Source: Larimichthys crocea
Lineage: Eukaryota > Chordata > Actinopteri > Sciaenidae
Direction of reading: 5' to 3'
NCBI RefSeq assembly: GCF_000972845.2
Contig: NC_040018.1
Location: 13,675,157 to 13,739,156, forward strand
DNA: 64,000 nucleotides
How positions within the stretch are numbered: the stretch's first letter is position 1; each line of letters starts with the position of its first letter. Positions 14,201 to 27,522 of this stretch are shown here, in pieces. Made by a program: the position numbers and the translations under genes. The notes beneath the pieces were generated by a model. It had not been told where the DNA came from and searched no databases. It saw only the letters and a list, made by a program, of their open reading frames with translations.

Positions 14201-14245
14201 TGATGAAAATCCTCAGGACACTCTTTGTCCTGAGGATTTTCATCA
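14201..14245. repeat. perfect 20-bp-stem, 5-nt-loop inverted repeat
   Basis: Positions 14201-14220 are the exact reverse complement of 14226-14245, with loop CTCTT at 14221-14225. Two G-T wobbles and one further pair could extend the stem. The stem is shorter than a normal pre-miRNA, and no terminal-repeat or target-site structure marks it as a transposon. Perfect pairing suggests a recent template-switch event. Confidence 0.93.
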
Positions 14246-14859
14246 TGGCCTCATGCTTCATGTGAATCAGAAAAAAATTGCCTTTTTTTAAAAAATAGGG
14301 TTTGGGTTCACTCAGTTCTGACTCCTATCTCACACAATATCCATTACATCTGTGGCTCACTGATTATGACACATCACATTTCAGAGAAAACAGACAGAAC
14401 TGACATAGGCTGACATACAGTTCACATGAATCCATTAGAGCACTGCAGGTAACAATACAAAAGTATAAATAGGCTAAAAAAATTTTTTTTGTCTGTGTCT
14501 ACATTGTGTTTATGTGTAACCTTTGGAAAGAAATGCATTTTCAGGTAGGCAGTATGATCATGAGTGCACACCTTAATGCTTGCTTCACATATTAAAGCCT
14601 AAATTACTGTATTGCTACCTTTTATAAAACATCACTGTCTTAGCTAAGCCTACAGCCCACTCCACTGTGAAGAAAATATGTTAAACAAGCACAAATTCTA
14701 TTGTAGCTACAATTAATTCTTAAATGCACTATATGGAACACGCCTCTGGTGATTCCTGCTGCAATTCTGTGAAGGTCACTGAGAGTGCGAGGAGACAACA
14801 TGTTTGTTGGACGGCAGTATGTGTCGTGTGAGAGACCAGACGTGCAGGCACTTAGTTGG

Positions 14860-15160
14860 ACACCCCTTACTCACTCGATGCAGGACCTCCTGGAGGCCCC
14901 TGTCCCCTGAGCAACGCACAAGTGGGCTGAGCAATTAACAATTTCATGCTGATTGCCTGAAGCATGTTTTGCTATGCCATAAAGATAATAGCATGAAGGG
15001 TGCAGCGGCAGCAGCGGCAGCAGCTCCCACTCCCCCCTCCTCCGGTGTTCCTCTATTGCTTCCATCTCTCAATTCTCTCCTGTGCAATTCACATGTTGGA
15101 ATGGCGCTCTGCCTGCTTGCTTTATTAAAGACACTCTCCGTGCTTAGAGGGCGCATTTAA
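14860..15160. promoter_or_regulatory. candidate conserved non-coding element
   Basis: GCAATTAACAATTTCATGC, GCCATAAAGATAATAGC and CTTTATTAAAG words flank a short GCGGCA triplet tract (15003-15022). Unique sequence of mixed composition; regulatory role inferred. Confidence 0.35.
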
Positions 15161-16229
15161 GAAAAAAAAATATATAAAGATGACTCCCTGAAGAGTAAAC
15201 AGGGATGATTATTAAAGGGAAGGAGAAAACTAGAGTCTTGGTCTCCCACTGGCTTCTTGATTTGAAAGTCTAATTTGGCAAGTGCACACAACAGGCGTGC
15301 AGGTAGACAAAACAAACAGGTTCCATTTCCCTAGACAAAGGGAGCATGCTCAGAGTGGCTGCTGGTGACAGCCCTCATCTTCTTCATTCTCTTCCCCACC
15401 ATGGCATGACAGCAATCCACTCTGACCATGGAGCTCACCACTGTGCAACAGGAAAATCCGTGCACCACTAAAGCTGCTATTCGTTTACAGAGCAGAGTGC
15501 ATAAACAGCGCAAGAGCGAGGCACAGAACACGAGACTTTTCCACTCAATTCGTTAGAAGTAGTTTTGTGTGTGTGAAGCTAAAATGCTGATGTTATCTGT
15601 GAACGGAAAATAAGATCGAAATTATCTTTAGAAAATAAAAATAGAAAATTATAAGGCCTTGAGAAAAGCATGACAAACACTGTGGCCGTACAACCCTGTC
15701 CTCAGCCTGGTGAGTTCACATTACCCATATAGTACAAAGAAGCCATGAATTGCCTCATTTTTCAACTGAAGTGCTGCCTTGATAACAGTAATGATGTTCC
15801 TAGGTTCATGAATGCAGATTTTTTATTGGCAATGTGAAAATGTATTATTTTTGACTCAGTACTTCAGTTCACTCTGTCACTAGAGTTCATAGTGACAAAT
15901 GCCCCTCGGACACAATGTGCATTTCCTTTTCTGAATACTGCCAGTGAAAAGTAGAAGAGGAGAAATCATTTTTGATTAAAACACACTCGTAAACTACGTC
16001 CAGCATGATAGTCACGGTATTCAGATTGCCATGTTATTACCAATCTAGCCCCATTGTCATTGTTTTTAGTGTGTGAAAACAAACCCTAAAGACATAAGGA
16101 GGAGCTGTGGACAAAGGGTTGCGGCACCAGCCCCCTCTGGCCCGCCCTATCTGACCCCCCCCCTGCACCTCCAAGGCTTCTGGTTACCCTTCCACCCCCC
16201 GGCTGTGTGTGAAAGTCCAGCTGGCGCAC

Positions 16230-16320
16230 TGACAGCCTCGACACCTCAACTGAACGTGGCTGCATTACAGGCCCCATATTGTTTATGATATGGAGCCTGT
16301 CATTAATTTGCATTCTAAAG
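16230..16320. promoter_or_regulatory. candidate regulatory block with POU octamer
   Basis: CATTAATTTGCATTC overlaps a homeodomain core and an exact octamer (16306-16313), preceded by a CCATAT...ATATGG inverted pair. It ends where the CA repeat begins. Confidence 0.4.
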
Positions 16321-16325
16321 TGGCG

Positions 16326-16349
16326 CACACACACACACACACACACACA
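16326..16349. repeat. (CA)12 microsatellite
   Basis: 24-bp CA run followed by scattered ACAC units up to about 16460. Confidence 0.93.
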
Positions 16350-16499
16350 TACACAGATACACACTTACCATGCGATATGGAGAAACATGTTTTTGTGTTA
16401 ATTTATACGATACAATGTCACACCCCTAACACCAGACACACCAACAACACACACGCACACACTTATAAATTGCAGTCACATCCCCCTGCTAGAAGGGGA

Positions 16500-16760
16500 T
16501 GATAATTGCGGACGGCCAATAAATTACTGCTGCCTCCACATCAATTATAAGCATCACGTCTGGCAATGAGGAAAATGAGATCTTGTGACAAATTTCATGA
16601 GGCTTGGCTGCCCAGCAGCCTTTCTTAACATGCTACAGATAGCAATCCCTTATCTAGCCTCTGTAATGGGGAGCTACGGATAGAGAGATGGAGCTGCAGC
16701 CATTTAATTAAAAAGCTGGGGGTAGGGGGTGGAGAGGTGTAATTCATTGAAAAGGCACAG
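16500..16760. promoter_or_regulatory. candidate conserved non-coding element
   Basis: Starts GATAATTGCGGACGGCCAAT and continues as repeat-free sequence with AATAAATTACTGC, TCAATTATAAGC and CATTTAATTAAAAAG words. One of the most enhancer-like stretches by eye. Confidence 0.4.
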
Positions 16761-17029
16761 GAAGGAGACAAAGCCTTTGTCTCCAATACATATTTTGCTC
16801 AATATTGTCACTCATCAGAGGCCAAGCTTGTATCTCCTCTGACAGCAATTCTGTGCATTTTTTCCCGTCTTTGTGCTCATCTCTCCACTATTTTCTGTTC
16901 TGTTTCTCTCCCTCTTCTTTCCTTGTTTTTTTATATTTCCCAGGAGTCCACTGTTTTCTCCACTGGGACAGCTCCAGCGTTTTTTACGAATGACTGCGGT
17001 GGACAGACAGTGGCACTGAATGAAATGGC

Positions 17030-17560
17030 CCCTGCACCTAATTGTATTCCCACCTGGGGAAGGCAGGCAAGGGCGGAGGCTTCAAGAGCACAGCAATGAG
17101 GATTTATGGCAGATGGGGAGACGGCAAAATAAAACACCAAAAGGGATGGCTCTTAAATCTCATTCCCAGTGCAATATTCATTGTAGTTGCAATCGGGTGT
17201 GCTGATAGAGCTTTGAAAAAACGACCGCTGTGTTCAAATTATGGCTGTACTCTCTACTAATATTTAACATCATTAGAAAATCATTAGAAAACCATCATAA
17301 AACCTGGGATTATGACCAGAGCATTAAACACAATGATTATTCAGCGTGTTCCTTCTCTGCTTTGCCTTGGAAATGAGATTTGCTCTGCTGCGGGTATGTA
17401 GGGGAAAAGTACGAATATTTTTCATAATTACTGTAACATTTGAAAAACATTGGCTTGCATGAATTACTATACCATTATGCAGTTGTGTTTGTCTGCCCAA
17501 AAGCAAAGTTTTCAATGAGGCTTTGCATGGGATATCATTAATGCATTTTCATGGGGGGCA
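17030..17560. promoter_or_regulatory. candidate conserved non-coding element
   Basis: Unique sequence including GATTTATGGCAGATGGGG, CAGTGCAATATTCATTG and GGGATATCATTAATGCATTT. Small open frames overlap but show no domain. Confidence 0.35.
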
Positions 17561-20500
17561 TCAGCAGGAAGAATGCCAATATTTTACTAATCCCTATTCT
17601 TAAAAAAAACTGCACCAGTCACACGGGCAACAGAGGCACATTGATTGATAGCATGAATAAAAGAGGAAATGCAAAAAAAATTTTCTTTTGGCTACATCGT
17701 CAACAACATGATCAGACTGTAGTGTCAAAGGTGGCGGTGGATATGAGAGGGACAGCAACAGCTATGGTGTGGTGAGACTACAAACCATTAACTAGACTTC
17801 AGTAATGGGTAAGGAAAATGTTTTTGTAAAAAAGAGAAATCTAGTAAATCTGGTTTTAGTACTGCAAATAAGAGTGTATATATCTTCTACTGTACTCTGA
17901 TGTACTACTCTACTTGAAGAAAGGGAGGGCCAATAGTGTCAGAGTTGAGTCTTTACTTTTTGGGATTTCTCGGCAGCCCCATTATCAAGAGCAGCCATCA
18001 GCACAAAGATAAAAGATCCTAATGGAGCTGGCCCTGGTGGAGATGAAAGGTGCAGAGATGGCACACTGTTATGAATCTCTAATGCAGCCCATGTTTCTAA
18101 GGTAATGACTGACTCTCAGACCCCTTTCACGGGCTTCCCTGCTTAGGGCCCAGATGATAAAGGTCTCCTATTCCTTGTCACTAAGTAGTAAGACAATAAC
18201 CCTATGACCTGGTTCTGGAAACCATCCTGAGAAGGTACACAACATTTGGACAAAAAAGAAAAGCATATCTGTGTCTTCTCTGATTTAGTCGATGGATTAA
18301 CAAAATCAGCTAAAAACAGTTGCAAGGTTTAAAATAATCCTCTTTGTCGTCACTGAATTTGTCTTATGGTCTATTACTTTTCAGATAAAAGGTAGCCCCT
18401 GTGTTAACAATGAGAAGTGGCAGATGGCATCATTTTGGTGAGGCTACATTCAAAATGTCTGTGCATATATATTACTTTCTTTGTATTTACACAGAAGACT
18501 GTAAATCTTTTTCATGCCTTCAGGTGCTGAGGTATGCTTGTTTTACAGTAGGTGAAGACAATGAACAGCATTTTCTTTTAGGGTCAGGATGAGCAGAAGG
18601 CTAATGGAAGAGCAATTCCTTGTCAGGCTTTTCAGAGTAATTGAACGGACACTCATGAGGACCAGTGTTCTTTTGAATGCATTACTTGGCAGATATTCAG
18701 GCTTTTGTCCCTTAAACTTTGCCAGCAAAAAAAATGATGCCCTTTGAACAACAGAGAGAGGTGAAAATACATTGTGAGAGAAAGAGTCTTCTCTCCAGTC
18801 CCTTTCACAGAACCTAATGGATTGTGAGCACTTAATGCATTAATCAATCAATATCTCTCACTGTACATCAACAACGCGACCAAGTTATGAATGACCTTTG
18901 TAACAAAGAAAAGGACACTTTAATGCACACAAGATTGCTCCTAGGTTAGTAACTTGGACCCGTTTTTTATCACGCATGATTACACCTTCACAAGGCACAG
19001 GGCCATTAACAGTGCACTAAATATACTGAGGATAGTTGTTACACAATTTGCACATGGATTTGCTGGAGGTGAAAGACTATAATCTTGGTCTGACTACAGA
19101 GAGGTCTCATTTATTCATCTGCTACCTGCTGTTGATTATAGCATATTCTCCGAGACACACGAATTTAGAAATTTTTAATGGAGGTTTGCTGCCATTTACA
19201 TCATACTATGGCCACAAATGTATTTTTACCCCCTGTGGATTATAATCTACTATAAGTAGTAGGAAACATCATGAAAGGTAAGTGCTCTTCTCTGTACTGT
19301 GTCTCAAGCATTACTTTAAAGACGGTGCCTAGCTTTAGATAAAAGAATATTTAAAAAGAATCATTATAAGTACCAGGGTATATTCCAATGGTTGCCTTGC
19401 ATTTAAAGTAATTTATAATGTTACACCGCTGTCAGGTCTATTCCATGAGAGTTAGGCAGATTTGAAGCAGTTTTGTATTGACAATAAAAATAACTTAACA
19501 TAATTGTTCCATTATCATTTTCTGAAGCTAGAAAATAAGTTTATTTTCATGAGTACAAATCATTCATCGCACATTTGCAAGAGCTCATGGCAAGCCTGTC
19601 TGTGAACTCATGGAGAAATCAATTTTAATAATTTCTCATTAAATGATTGGATTCTTTAAAACTGATAACAATATAGGAATATAAAGATTCTCTTCTCAGG
19701 GCAAAAGTGGACTACAGACAAAGTGGAAAAAAGTTTTCTTTCCTTCTCTATCTTTATCTTTTTAATGGTGTGGATAAGAAAGCAGGACGGGAAGGATTGA
19801 GGATGGCGATGGTGGGATAATACAGGACAGGAAGGGAGCAAGGCTGATCATGATGGGGGGCATGTTTCTGAGTCCCTTCCTGACCACTGGTGGAGCGTGG
19901 AAGTGAAGCGTGGAGACAGAGTGGAACGGACAGGAGCTGACTGCAGAGAGCCAGAGAAAAGAGGAGTTCAGAACAAGAGCACAAACTAATGCTATTGTGG
20001 TCAATGCACAATGGGCCCTGCAAAGTGACTGCAGAGGGCCCTTAAACAAAGACGGTATTGCCATTTGCTCTCCCCCACCCAATTAGATTCTTTTGCCCGG
20101 TTTAACATGACAAAAACACAGCCCATTTTTCCTAATTCTGGCTGCCATACTGGCCCCCGTGCCACTTTAAATCGAGTAAGCCTCAGGGTGCTGGCCTGTC
20201 TGTTAGACTGACAACGACTTGTGACATGGATTTAAACACATCCACTGTGTTCTCCAATCTACATCTCACACACACATATGTGCCCCGTCTTGAGTTTTCC
20301 CAAGTGCTTGAAATATTCACCATATACATGAGAGGAACTCATTTTCAGAGAACCCATAGTCCACAGATACTGCTAAGGTTAATAACTTCCAGTTTTTTTT
20401 TTTTTACAGACTTTCACTGCTATTACTACTACAAGCAACCAGAAGTTGATGCAATATTGTTCATTGCAGATTGCAGTAAACAAGATCCTATTGAGACAAT

Positions 20501-23500
20501 CACAGCTCAGAATATGCTTCGGGTAAGTCAAGGTAAAATCGGGGTAAAAGCACAAACAAGCTGATGACCATGTGCTGGAGTACTCCAAAGTAATCTAAAA
20601 AACAATAAACAGTTCAACTACAGAACAGTGTTTGTGCTGCAAACTTTTTTGTAATTGCATTTAACCTGATATTACTGATTTTTTCTTTATCCAATTTTGG
20701 ATGTTTTTTAAAATGTCTACATAAACACTGATAACCAAAGAAATGCCCACGGCATCACTAACTTTTGTTTTAATGGTTATTTTTAAAGCTAAATAACATG
20801 TTGTGACCAGAAAATCCTGTGTAGTTAATTTCACACTACTTCATACAAACAAAAAACAGACGGCATTTCATTTTGGTCTGTATGTTTGTCAATTTATCCG
20901 ACACCTTCATTGCCTAACTGACTAGAGATAGTGGATGCTTAAAACTGTTAAGGTTCAGCAAAATGTAATTAGTTAACAAATGTATGTTTGTAATTAATGT
21001 ATTACTCTTTTCGCACTAGTTATTCAAGTGCACACACATCAGTATAATATTACAACTACAAAAAACAAAACCATCTACCTCTTGAGTGGAGACTGAAAAA
21101 ATCTTTTTATAGCAGCATTGGTAGAACACAGGACTCAGAATTCTTGTCCTTCCCTCTTGACTGTGCAGCGCAGCTGAACTGACTCGATATGCTCTCCTGT
21201 ATGCTTACTGAGCAAGTAGCATGAAAATTGACCTTTGCTTGCTTTCTAAACAATGGATTATTCACCTTAATGCTTCAAATTGGTCAGGGTGGGTTTTTCT
21301 GCTGTTTCCAACTTATTTGCCTTCTCTTTCTTATTACTATATACAGCATGTTTTGCAAATGTGGTTTTATGGGAAAAGAAATCTTTCAAAGAGCATTAAG
21401 GGGTCCACAAATGAACGTGCATGTTAAAAGTATAAAACACTAAAAGGCAGAAAATCCTTGTAAATTGCAACAAGATTTAAAAATCATCATAAAATGTCTA
21501 AATAGGCAGGAATCATTTTGAAGTCAATCTATAAAACAACATGAAATTCAGAAAATAGACATATGCTTAAGAGTTCCCCAATACTTATTATGTAAACAAA
21601 AACAAAACTAGTTTTTCTCATACTACAAATAAAATACCTTTTTTCCAGTATAATTTTATTTGTTTTCAGTGTTAGTTAAACAAGCTCTGTCAAGTGGGGA
21701 TACACATGTGCAAACTTTTAGTTCTTTACTAGCCATGTCTGTGTCAGAGGATGCATGTCTTGCCAAACAGGGAGTAAGTAATTAAACAATATTGCTAGTA
21801 CATAAACATATCCTGTTGGTATTTGAAACGGATTGATTATGGAGCCAAACCTCAGATATTGCTAACAAAAATGTATTTTGCTTTTGGTAATTGGTCAAAA
21901 TCATATTGTTGCACTAAAACTATTTTCCACTCTCCCTCATAGCACGGAACTTTATCTCTTCAGTGTGCATTTACAGTGTAAACGGTTGGCTTCTCATTTA
22001 TTTTCCCTTACTTAAATATCATCCATCACTATGCTCATCCAAGCTCCTTTGTTCCAAATGGACAGCGGGAAGAACATATCCACAGCCAACTTATAAAACA
22101 GCAGCGACAGAGAAATGTTTCCAGCCAGACAAAGAGAGTCTGTGAGACATAGGTCATCAACTGGAGCAGGAGGGACACCATAAATATGTCAAGCAGTAAA
22201 AATATCCAAGATTGTCACAAAGTAAATACTATTTTGTCTCAGATTGTCACTGGTTAGGCGATCACATCTGGTGTCGGGCTGTGGACATGACTTCCACAAA
22301 ATCCAGACTTACTTTCTTTAACATATAGTGTCTTCACAGTATCACTGCTGGTCAGGCAGTAGTCACCAAATAACAAGAGACATTGTACTCTATGTGCTCT
22401 GCTCATCAACCTCAGTGTTCTTCACAACACGTACCCTGAGACAACCAGTGACTGCACTGTGTGTCAGGTTTACGGGATAATTCTCTAGAAGTAGGACCCA
22501 GGCCTTGAGGTGCTTTGTAATCAATGGCAGCCCACTGTGACCCGCAGTATCACACTCAATGTGGCGTGAGAATTTCTGTCTATTGGTGATACCCAGCGAT
22601 ATTGGGGAAATATTTGTGGAAGCTGGACAAATCCAGAATAATTCCCAATATCCATCCGTGGAAAGTTCCCCTCTAATGTCACACACTACCACCACCAATG
22701 TACAGTAGAGCCTCCCTCCCACTCATACTATCCCTTTGGTGTTTTTCACCAAACTCATCCATTTCTCTTCATCCACCCTCCTCTCACCCTCCTCAGGTGG
22801 TGTGTAGTGTACTGTCAAGCACAGCGTGAATCAATGACTGGTGCTCACGCCCACAGGTAAAGGTTAGAAAGGTTCACTATTGAATTATTTCTGCACTTCT
22901 CTCATTGCTGCCATCTGCCTGGCTGCTTTTAGTTGATGTGGTTGAGGCACTGGAGGGGACTCTTTTTGCTAATGCACTCAAAACACGGATGTGTGTGTGT
23001 GTACGTGTGTGTGTGTGTTTTGCGTGCATCCTGTATGTGTCTGTATGTTTTTTTGTCTGTAAGGGTGTTTTCATCAAATCAAACAAACATAACATGAATT
23101 TGCACATCAAGCAACATACACACATTTGTACTTACACACACTCCTACACTTACAGACACTGTTCACTACTATCTATCAGAGAGTGGATAATGAATCAAAA
23201 CATCTGTGCTTTCAGCCAGTCTTTGTTTCATCTGCCTTTATTCAAATGGAGCCTTCGGAGTGTGAGGGCAACATGCTGCTGGATAGGGCATCATTCACTC
23301 CCTGGTTTTGTTTTGTTGTCAGCGAGGCGGATCGTCTCTGCTGGACCCAGGGTGAACTCATCCATAGCACAGATCATGCCCTTTGATCCACCAGCTCTCT
23401 CTGGGGGGCACAAACAGCCTTATTAAAAATGGCTAAATAAAACTTTCCTAGCCTCGACTCGATAGTTCCCAAACTTTACCCTTGCTTCTTCTCTGTTGCC

Positions 23501-25369
23501 GCCTATGGTCAAATTGAGCTGCCTAATTCTGACAGCGAGCACCATTGTTCACCCAATACCAAAACATAGTAACAAATGAAGCAATCTAAGTGTTTAACAA
23601 TTTATTGGTTCTAGTTCCAACACCACCTGGCATACACTTGCACTACAATCAATATCATAGATAAGACCATGCTGGATGTAAGATGATAATGTGTGCCTTA
23701 GGGGGAAGTTCAAGCAAGAAGTGGGCAGAAAACTGGTGAAAAAATAAAACATTACAACTACTACATATTACAAGTACAGAAAAGCCAAACTAGAGGAAAA
23801 TGTATCTACATTGTATTGCGTAAGTTATTTGACCAGCCAGTACATTGTGGAAAATGTGCTGGTCGTGCATTCTTTTACAAAGACAATCAGCCAAAGTGGG
23901 TGTGATAATGTGGGACAGACACAACTGGCTCTTTGTAATTGCAGTCACAGTGAAAAGAGTCAGTGGAGTCGCGTTAATAACACTCGTGGAGAAGTCTTTG
24001 TCCAGTGTTGACAAAATCCACTTTTGCATTAGACAAATACCTCTGTTTGCGCTGAAAATATTTTGGACATCAAGACTATACATTAGTCCTATGCTCTAAC
24101 GCATTTCATATAAATCAGTCATTAAAGGGTAAAAACTTCAATTGACTTGTTTCTCCTTCATCTCATTCACCTGTATGACAGTGACATGACTGCTGCTATA
24201 ATTAAACCCATCACAACCATTATGTCTTCGTCACCCAATCTATTCTCTCCTCTGCTGTCTCTGTCTGTCTATAACCACAGACTTCCCGCCCTCAGCCCTG
24301 ACTGACAGCCCCTGTGGAGGCTGTGGTCACTCCATGTGAGTGACATGAGGGGCAGCAGGGCTACTGCATTACCTCCTGCCCCTCCCTCCGTGCTCCTCCT
24401 GATCCAACACCTCACACCACCGATCGCCACCTCTGCTCCAATATCCAGCACCAAAGCCTCTAGGCCTGAAAATAGAACTCATTAACACGTTTAGTAAGTA
24501 CAAATGAGATGACTGTCTCCTGATGGACTGTCTATCTTTTGGATCAGCTTTCAAGGAGAGTGTCTGGTAATGACAAGAGAGAGGGAAACCAATATTATAA
24601 TGTGCTGCCAGTCTCGTCTGAAAATGGGCTTGATGACAGGGATAGCCTCTCGCACCCACGCACGGCCTGATTCTGAGTGTGGACACCTATGTGTGTGCTC
24701 ATTTATAGGTATGCAAGTTTGCAAAATAAAATGTGCCGCATATTTACACCCACATGACATAACTGACAGTGAAATCACACAGAGGGCGTAAAACATACAG
24801 GACACACAGCATTAGCAAATGTTCATGTCCTAATTTTGACAGACTATTGCTTTTGTCGTTGTGAGCGTGACTCAACTCGCCCTCACTGAATTCATGACTT
24901 TCTTATTGTCTCATTCTTTCTGTATATAAACACTTAACTTTGACATTTATACTGCCTCTGTTCACCTCTAAGTCAGATCTACTGGCCAGGCTGGCACACC
25001 AGGATCCAGATTTTGCCCACCTTCCAGCCTGGGGGCGAAGCTAGCCAGTATTTATAGAACGAGGGTTCAGTCAGGAGCGGTAGTAAAAATCTGGACACAA
25101 GACATTTTTATTCACAGCCTATCCCAGAATAGAGCGGTGGCTTTCTGGTCAATTTGCTATTACAGGATGAGCCAGCAGAGGAATTCATACCAAGCTAGTC
25201 CATAAAGCATGGGGCACAGGGAAAGAAAAGACTTGCTTGTGTTAGTAAGAGCAACAGAGTCATATGAATGCTGATGCACAACTGGAAAATCTATAAAGCC
25301 ATCATTTTGGCTTTTTTAATAAACGTCTAGTCTTTTGTAATATTTTCAAAATGAAAAGTAATGTATTTA

Positions 25370-25600
25370 TGAATTTCCTGGCACGTTCTGCGGACAGCAA
25401 ACAATTTCCTATGCTGCCTCGATGCCCTTCGGACAGGGATTAGAAGGCAGGCGACTGACGGAGGCCTGACTGAGCTGTGGGCCCTCTGGGGCCCTACTCA
25501 TCCAGGCCTGCACAGTCCTCATCCTCATATCCACTCTGCATCACCAGGGCAATAACAGCCTTTATTAAAAGCGCATTGCAGCAGTGTCTGTCTATACAAC
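25370..25600. promoter_or_regulatory. candidate conserved non-coding element
   Basis: GC-richer unique block (CAAACAATTTCC, GGGCCCTCTGGGGCCC near 25480) ending ACAGCCTTTATTAAAAGCGC. It is more GC-rich than its surroundings, with no open frame of note. Confidence 0.3.
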
Positions 25601-26229
25601 TTACTTTCAGATTGGCCATAATGTGGCATGTAGAAAGGGTCTAGTGGTTAGGGGCTACAATATCCTGTTTCTGGAAAGGTTTACTTTGCATTTTAACAAG
25701 CATGAATAAAGGAGGACATTCCAGAAATGGCTACCGTCTGTTTTGCTCTTGCCTGTGGGGGAAAAAAAAGCCCTTGCATGCCATCAGAGCGTGGCCTGGC
25801 TCACCTCTGATTTTACCTGGTTTTAACTGCTTTAGCTTAGCCACTGGACATGCAGATAGTGTAAAGTAAGACAGCAGGGGGACCGAGCTCTGTTAATATG
25901 TTACAAAAAAGTAGTTAGAAGCAGAGGCTGAGACAAAAAGACGAAGGCACGGTTCAATATAATGCATATGAGACATTTGGTATTGTCATTCTGGCCGACT
26001 GGATGTCAACACATCCTGTCTGCCACCGTTGAATCTCAATGTGAGCAGCAAGGTGTTCTGCAAACCCTAAAATATGAGTGACTTTTCTCTATTTGCTTTA
26101 TTAGTGCATTTTTCCATGTCACAGCCATTTTCCAGCTTTTTCAGAGCGTCTCAAGAATTATGCATGAGGCAGAGAGGGAGAGGGAGGCATGTGGGGAGGG
26201 AAGAGAACTGCCTCTGTTGTCAGGACAGG

Positions 26230-26480
26230 CCTCACTATTAGGTGTGTGACCCTGAAAGCGCACCCCTTTTAGCGAAACAAGCAATGGATCTCGTATTGGA
26301 TACCACTATTATGCAGCAATTTGTATGCATCCTTTCGTCTCATTTCCATTTAATAATGCACGCAGCTTCCCTGCCCAGTTTCTCAAACTGGTCATTAAAA
26401 GTCACGCTGATCTTAACTGGAGGCTTAAGTTCCACTTACAAGCTCTCATGGTGTGGTGGATGGAACAACTGCAGAGTCAA
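26230..26480. promoter_or_regulatory. candidate conserved non-coding element
   Basis: CATTTCCATTTAATAATGCAC and GGTCATTAAAAGTCACGC words around a short perfect hairpin CCAGTTT-CTC-AAACTGG at 26375-26391. Role inferred. Confidence 0.38.
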
Positions 26481-26772
26481 AGTAAGATAACCCCTCCCCA
26501 AGCCAGTCTTCGCCCTTGAATACCCAGACCTCTATGTCTGCACAGACGGGAGACAATGACTGGTGGCTGCCCAGCCGGGCCCCAGCCTTCTCCTTCCCAG
26601 CCTCCTAGACTCACAGACAGGGATTTCCTCCTGCGATGAGAGCCAAGCCGTCACAGCCGAGCGATCAAGGGCCTGCCATCTGTGACTGAGGCAGATTTAC
26701 AGCAGGAGCTAATCCACACTGTCAGCCACGTTTGTTCTCCATCTCTGCCTCCTCCGTACACATACATATAAA

Positions 26773-26808
26773 ACACACACACATACACACACATGCGCAC
26801 ACACACAC
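26773..26808. repeat. compound (AC)n repeat
   Basis: AC units with ACAT and GCGC interruptions; followed by a short (TC)n stretch at about 26860-26877. Confidence 0.9.
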
Positions 26809-27522
26809 GCCACTGAAAAATAGTAATATTTTACTCTTATAAAATGTTCTCTCCTACATCTCTCTCTCTTTCTCTCCTAAACACAACAACAAAAGCAAAC
26901 ATTTCTTGCAGAAGGGCATCCACCCTTCAGTGCAATTTAACTTTGCCCTTTTAAAGGTATGATTCTGTTCTCATTCTGTTCTATGCTCAAAAAATAACTT
27001 TAGTCGATTAAATGTTAAGAAATGAGAAACCCCAATGTGTCACTGAGTTATATGCCCTGGTGAACATCATTCATACGAAATAGGGTCATCATACACTCAA
27101 GTGTCACACGTAAGCTCCCCAAACTCATTTCCCCCCACTTCTTTTGCATCCATTCTTCACTATTTTCTCGTATTCTCCACATATTGGTCCCTTTCATACA
27201 CATACACCCTGATGCTTTACGTTGTCAGCAGTCACCATTAACCCCTACACTTGACATCAACATGACACTAGGTTTTACTTTTCTCTGTAACCAATAAACC
27301 AAAAATATATTTTGTCCTCATGCTGTCAAACCAACTGTCCTCACAGGTGAATGCTTTATGGGAGTTTTAACACTTCCCTCTCACCTCCTCTGTCACATAC
27401 ACGTCTCTCTTTTTTTTTATTTTTTGTGTCTACCTGCCACCCGATAATGAGCTGTTATCCTTAAAACTAGAGGCTAGCACTGGTGCAGACAGTGCATTGG
27501 TTCAAGTCAATGCTGAGCTTTA

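Noticed and set aside
14056..14265. Overlapping open frames on both strands with similar C-termini
   Set aside because: The similarity comes only from the 14201-14245 inverted repeat.
22905..23426. 173-codon plus-strand open frame
   Set aside because: Runs through GT/CA-rich DNA (Cys/Val runs), no recognisable domain.
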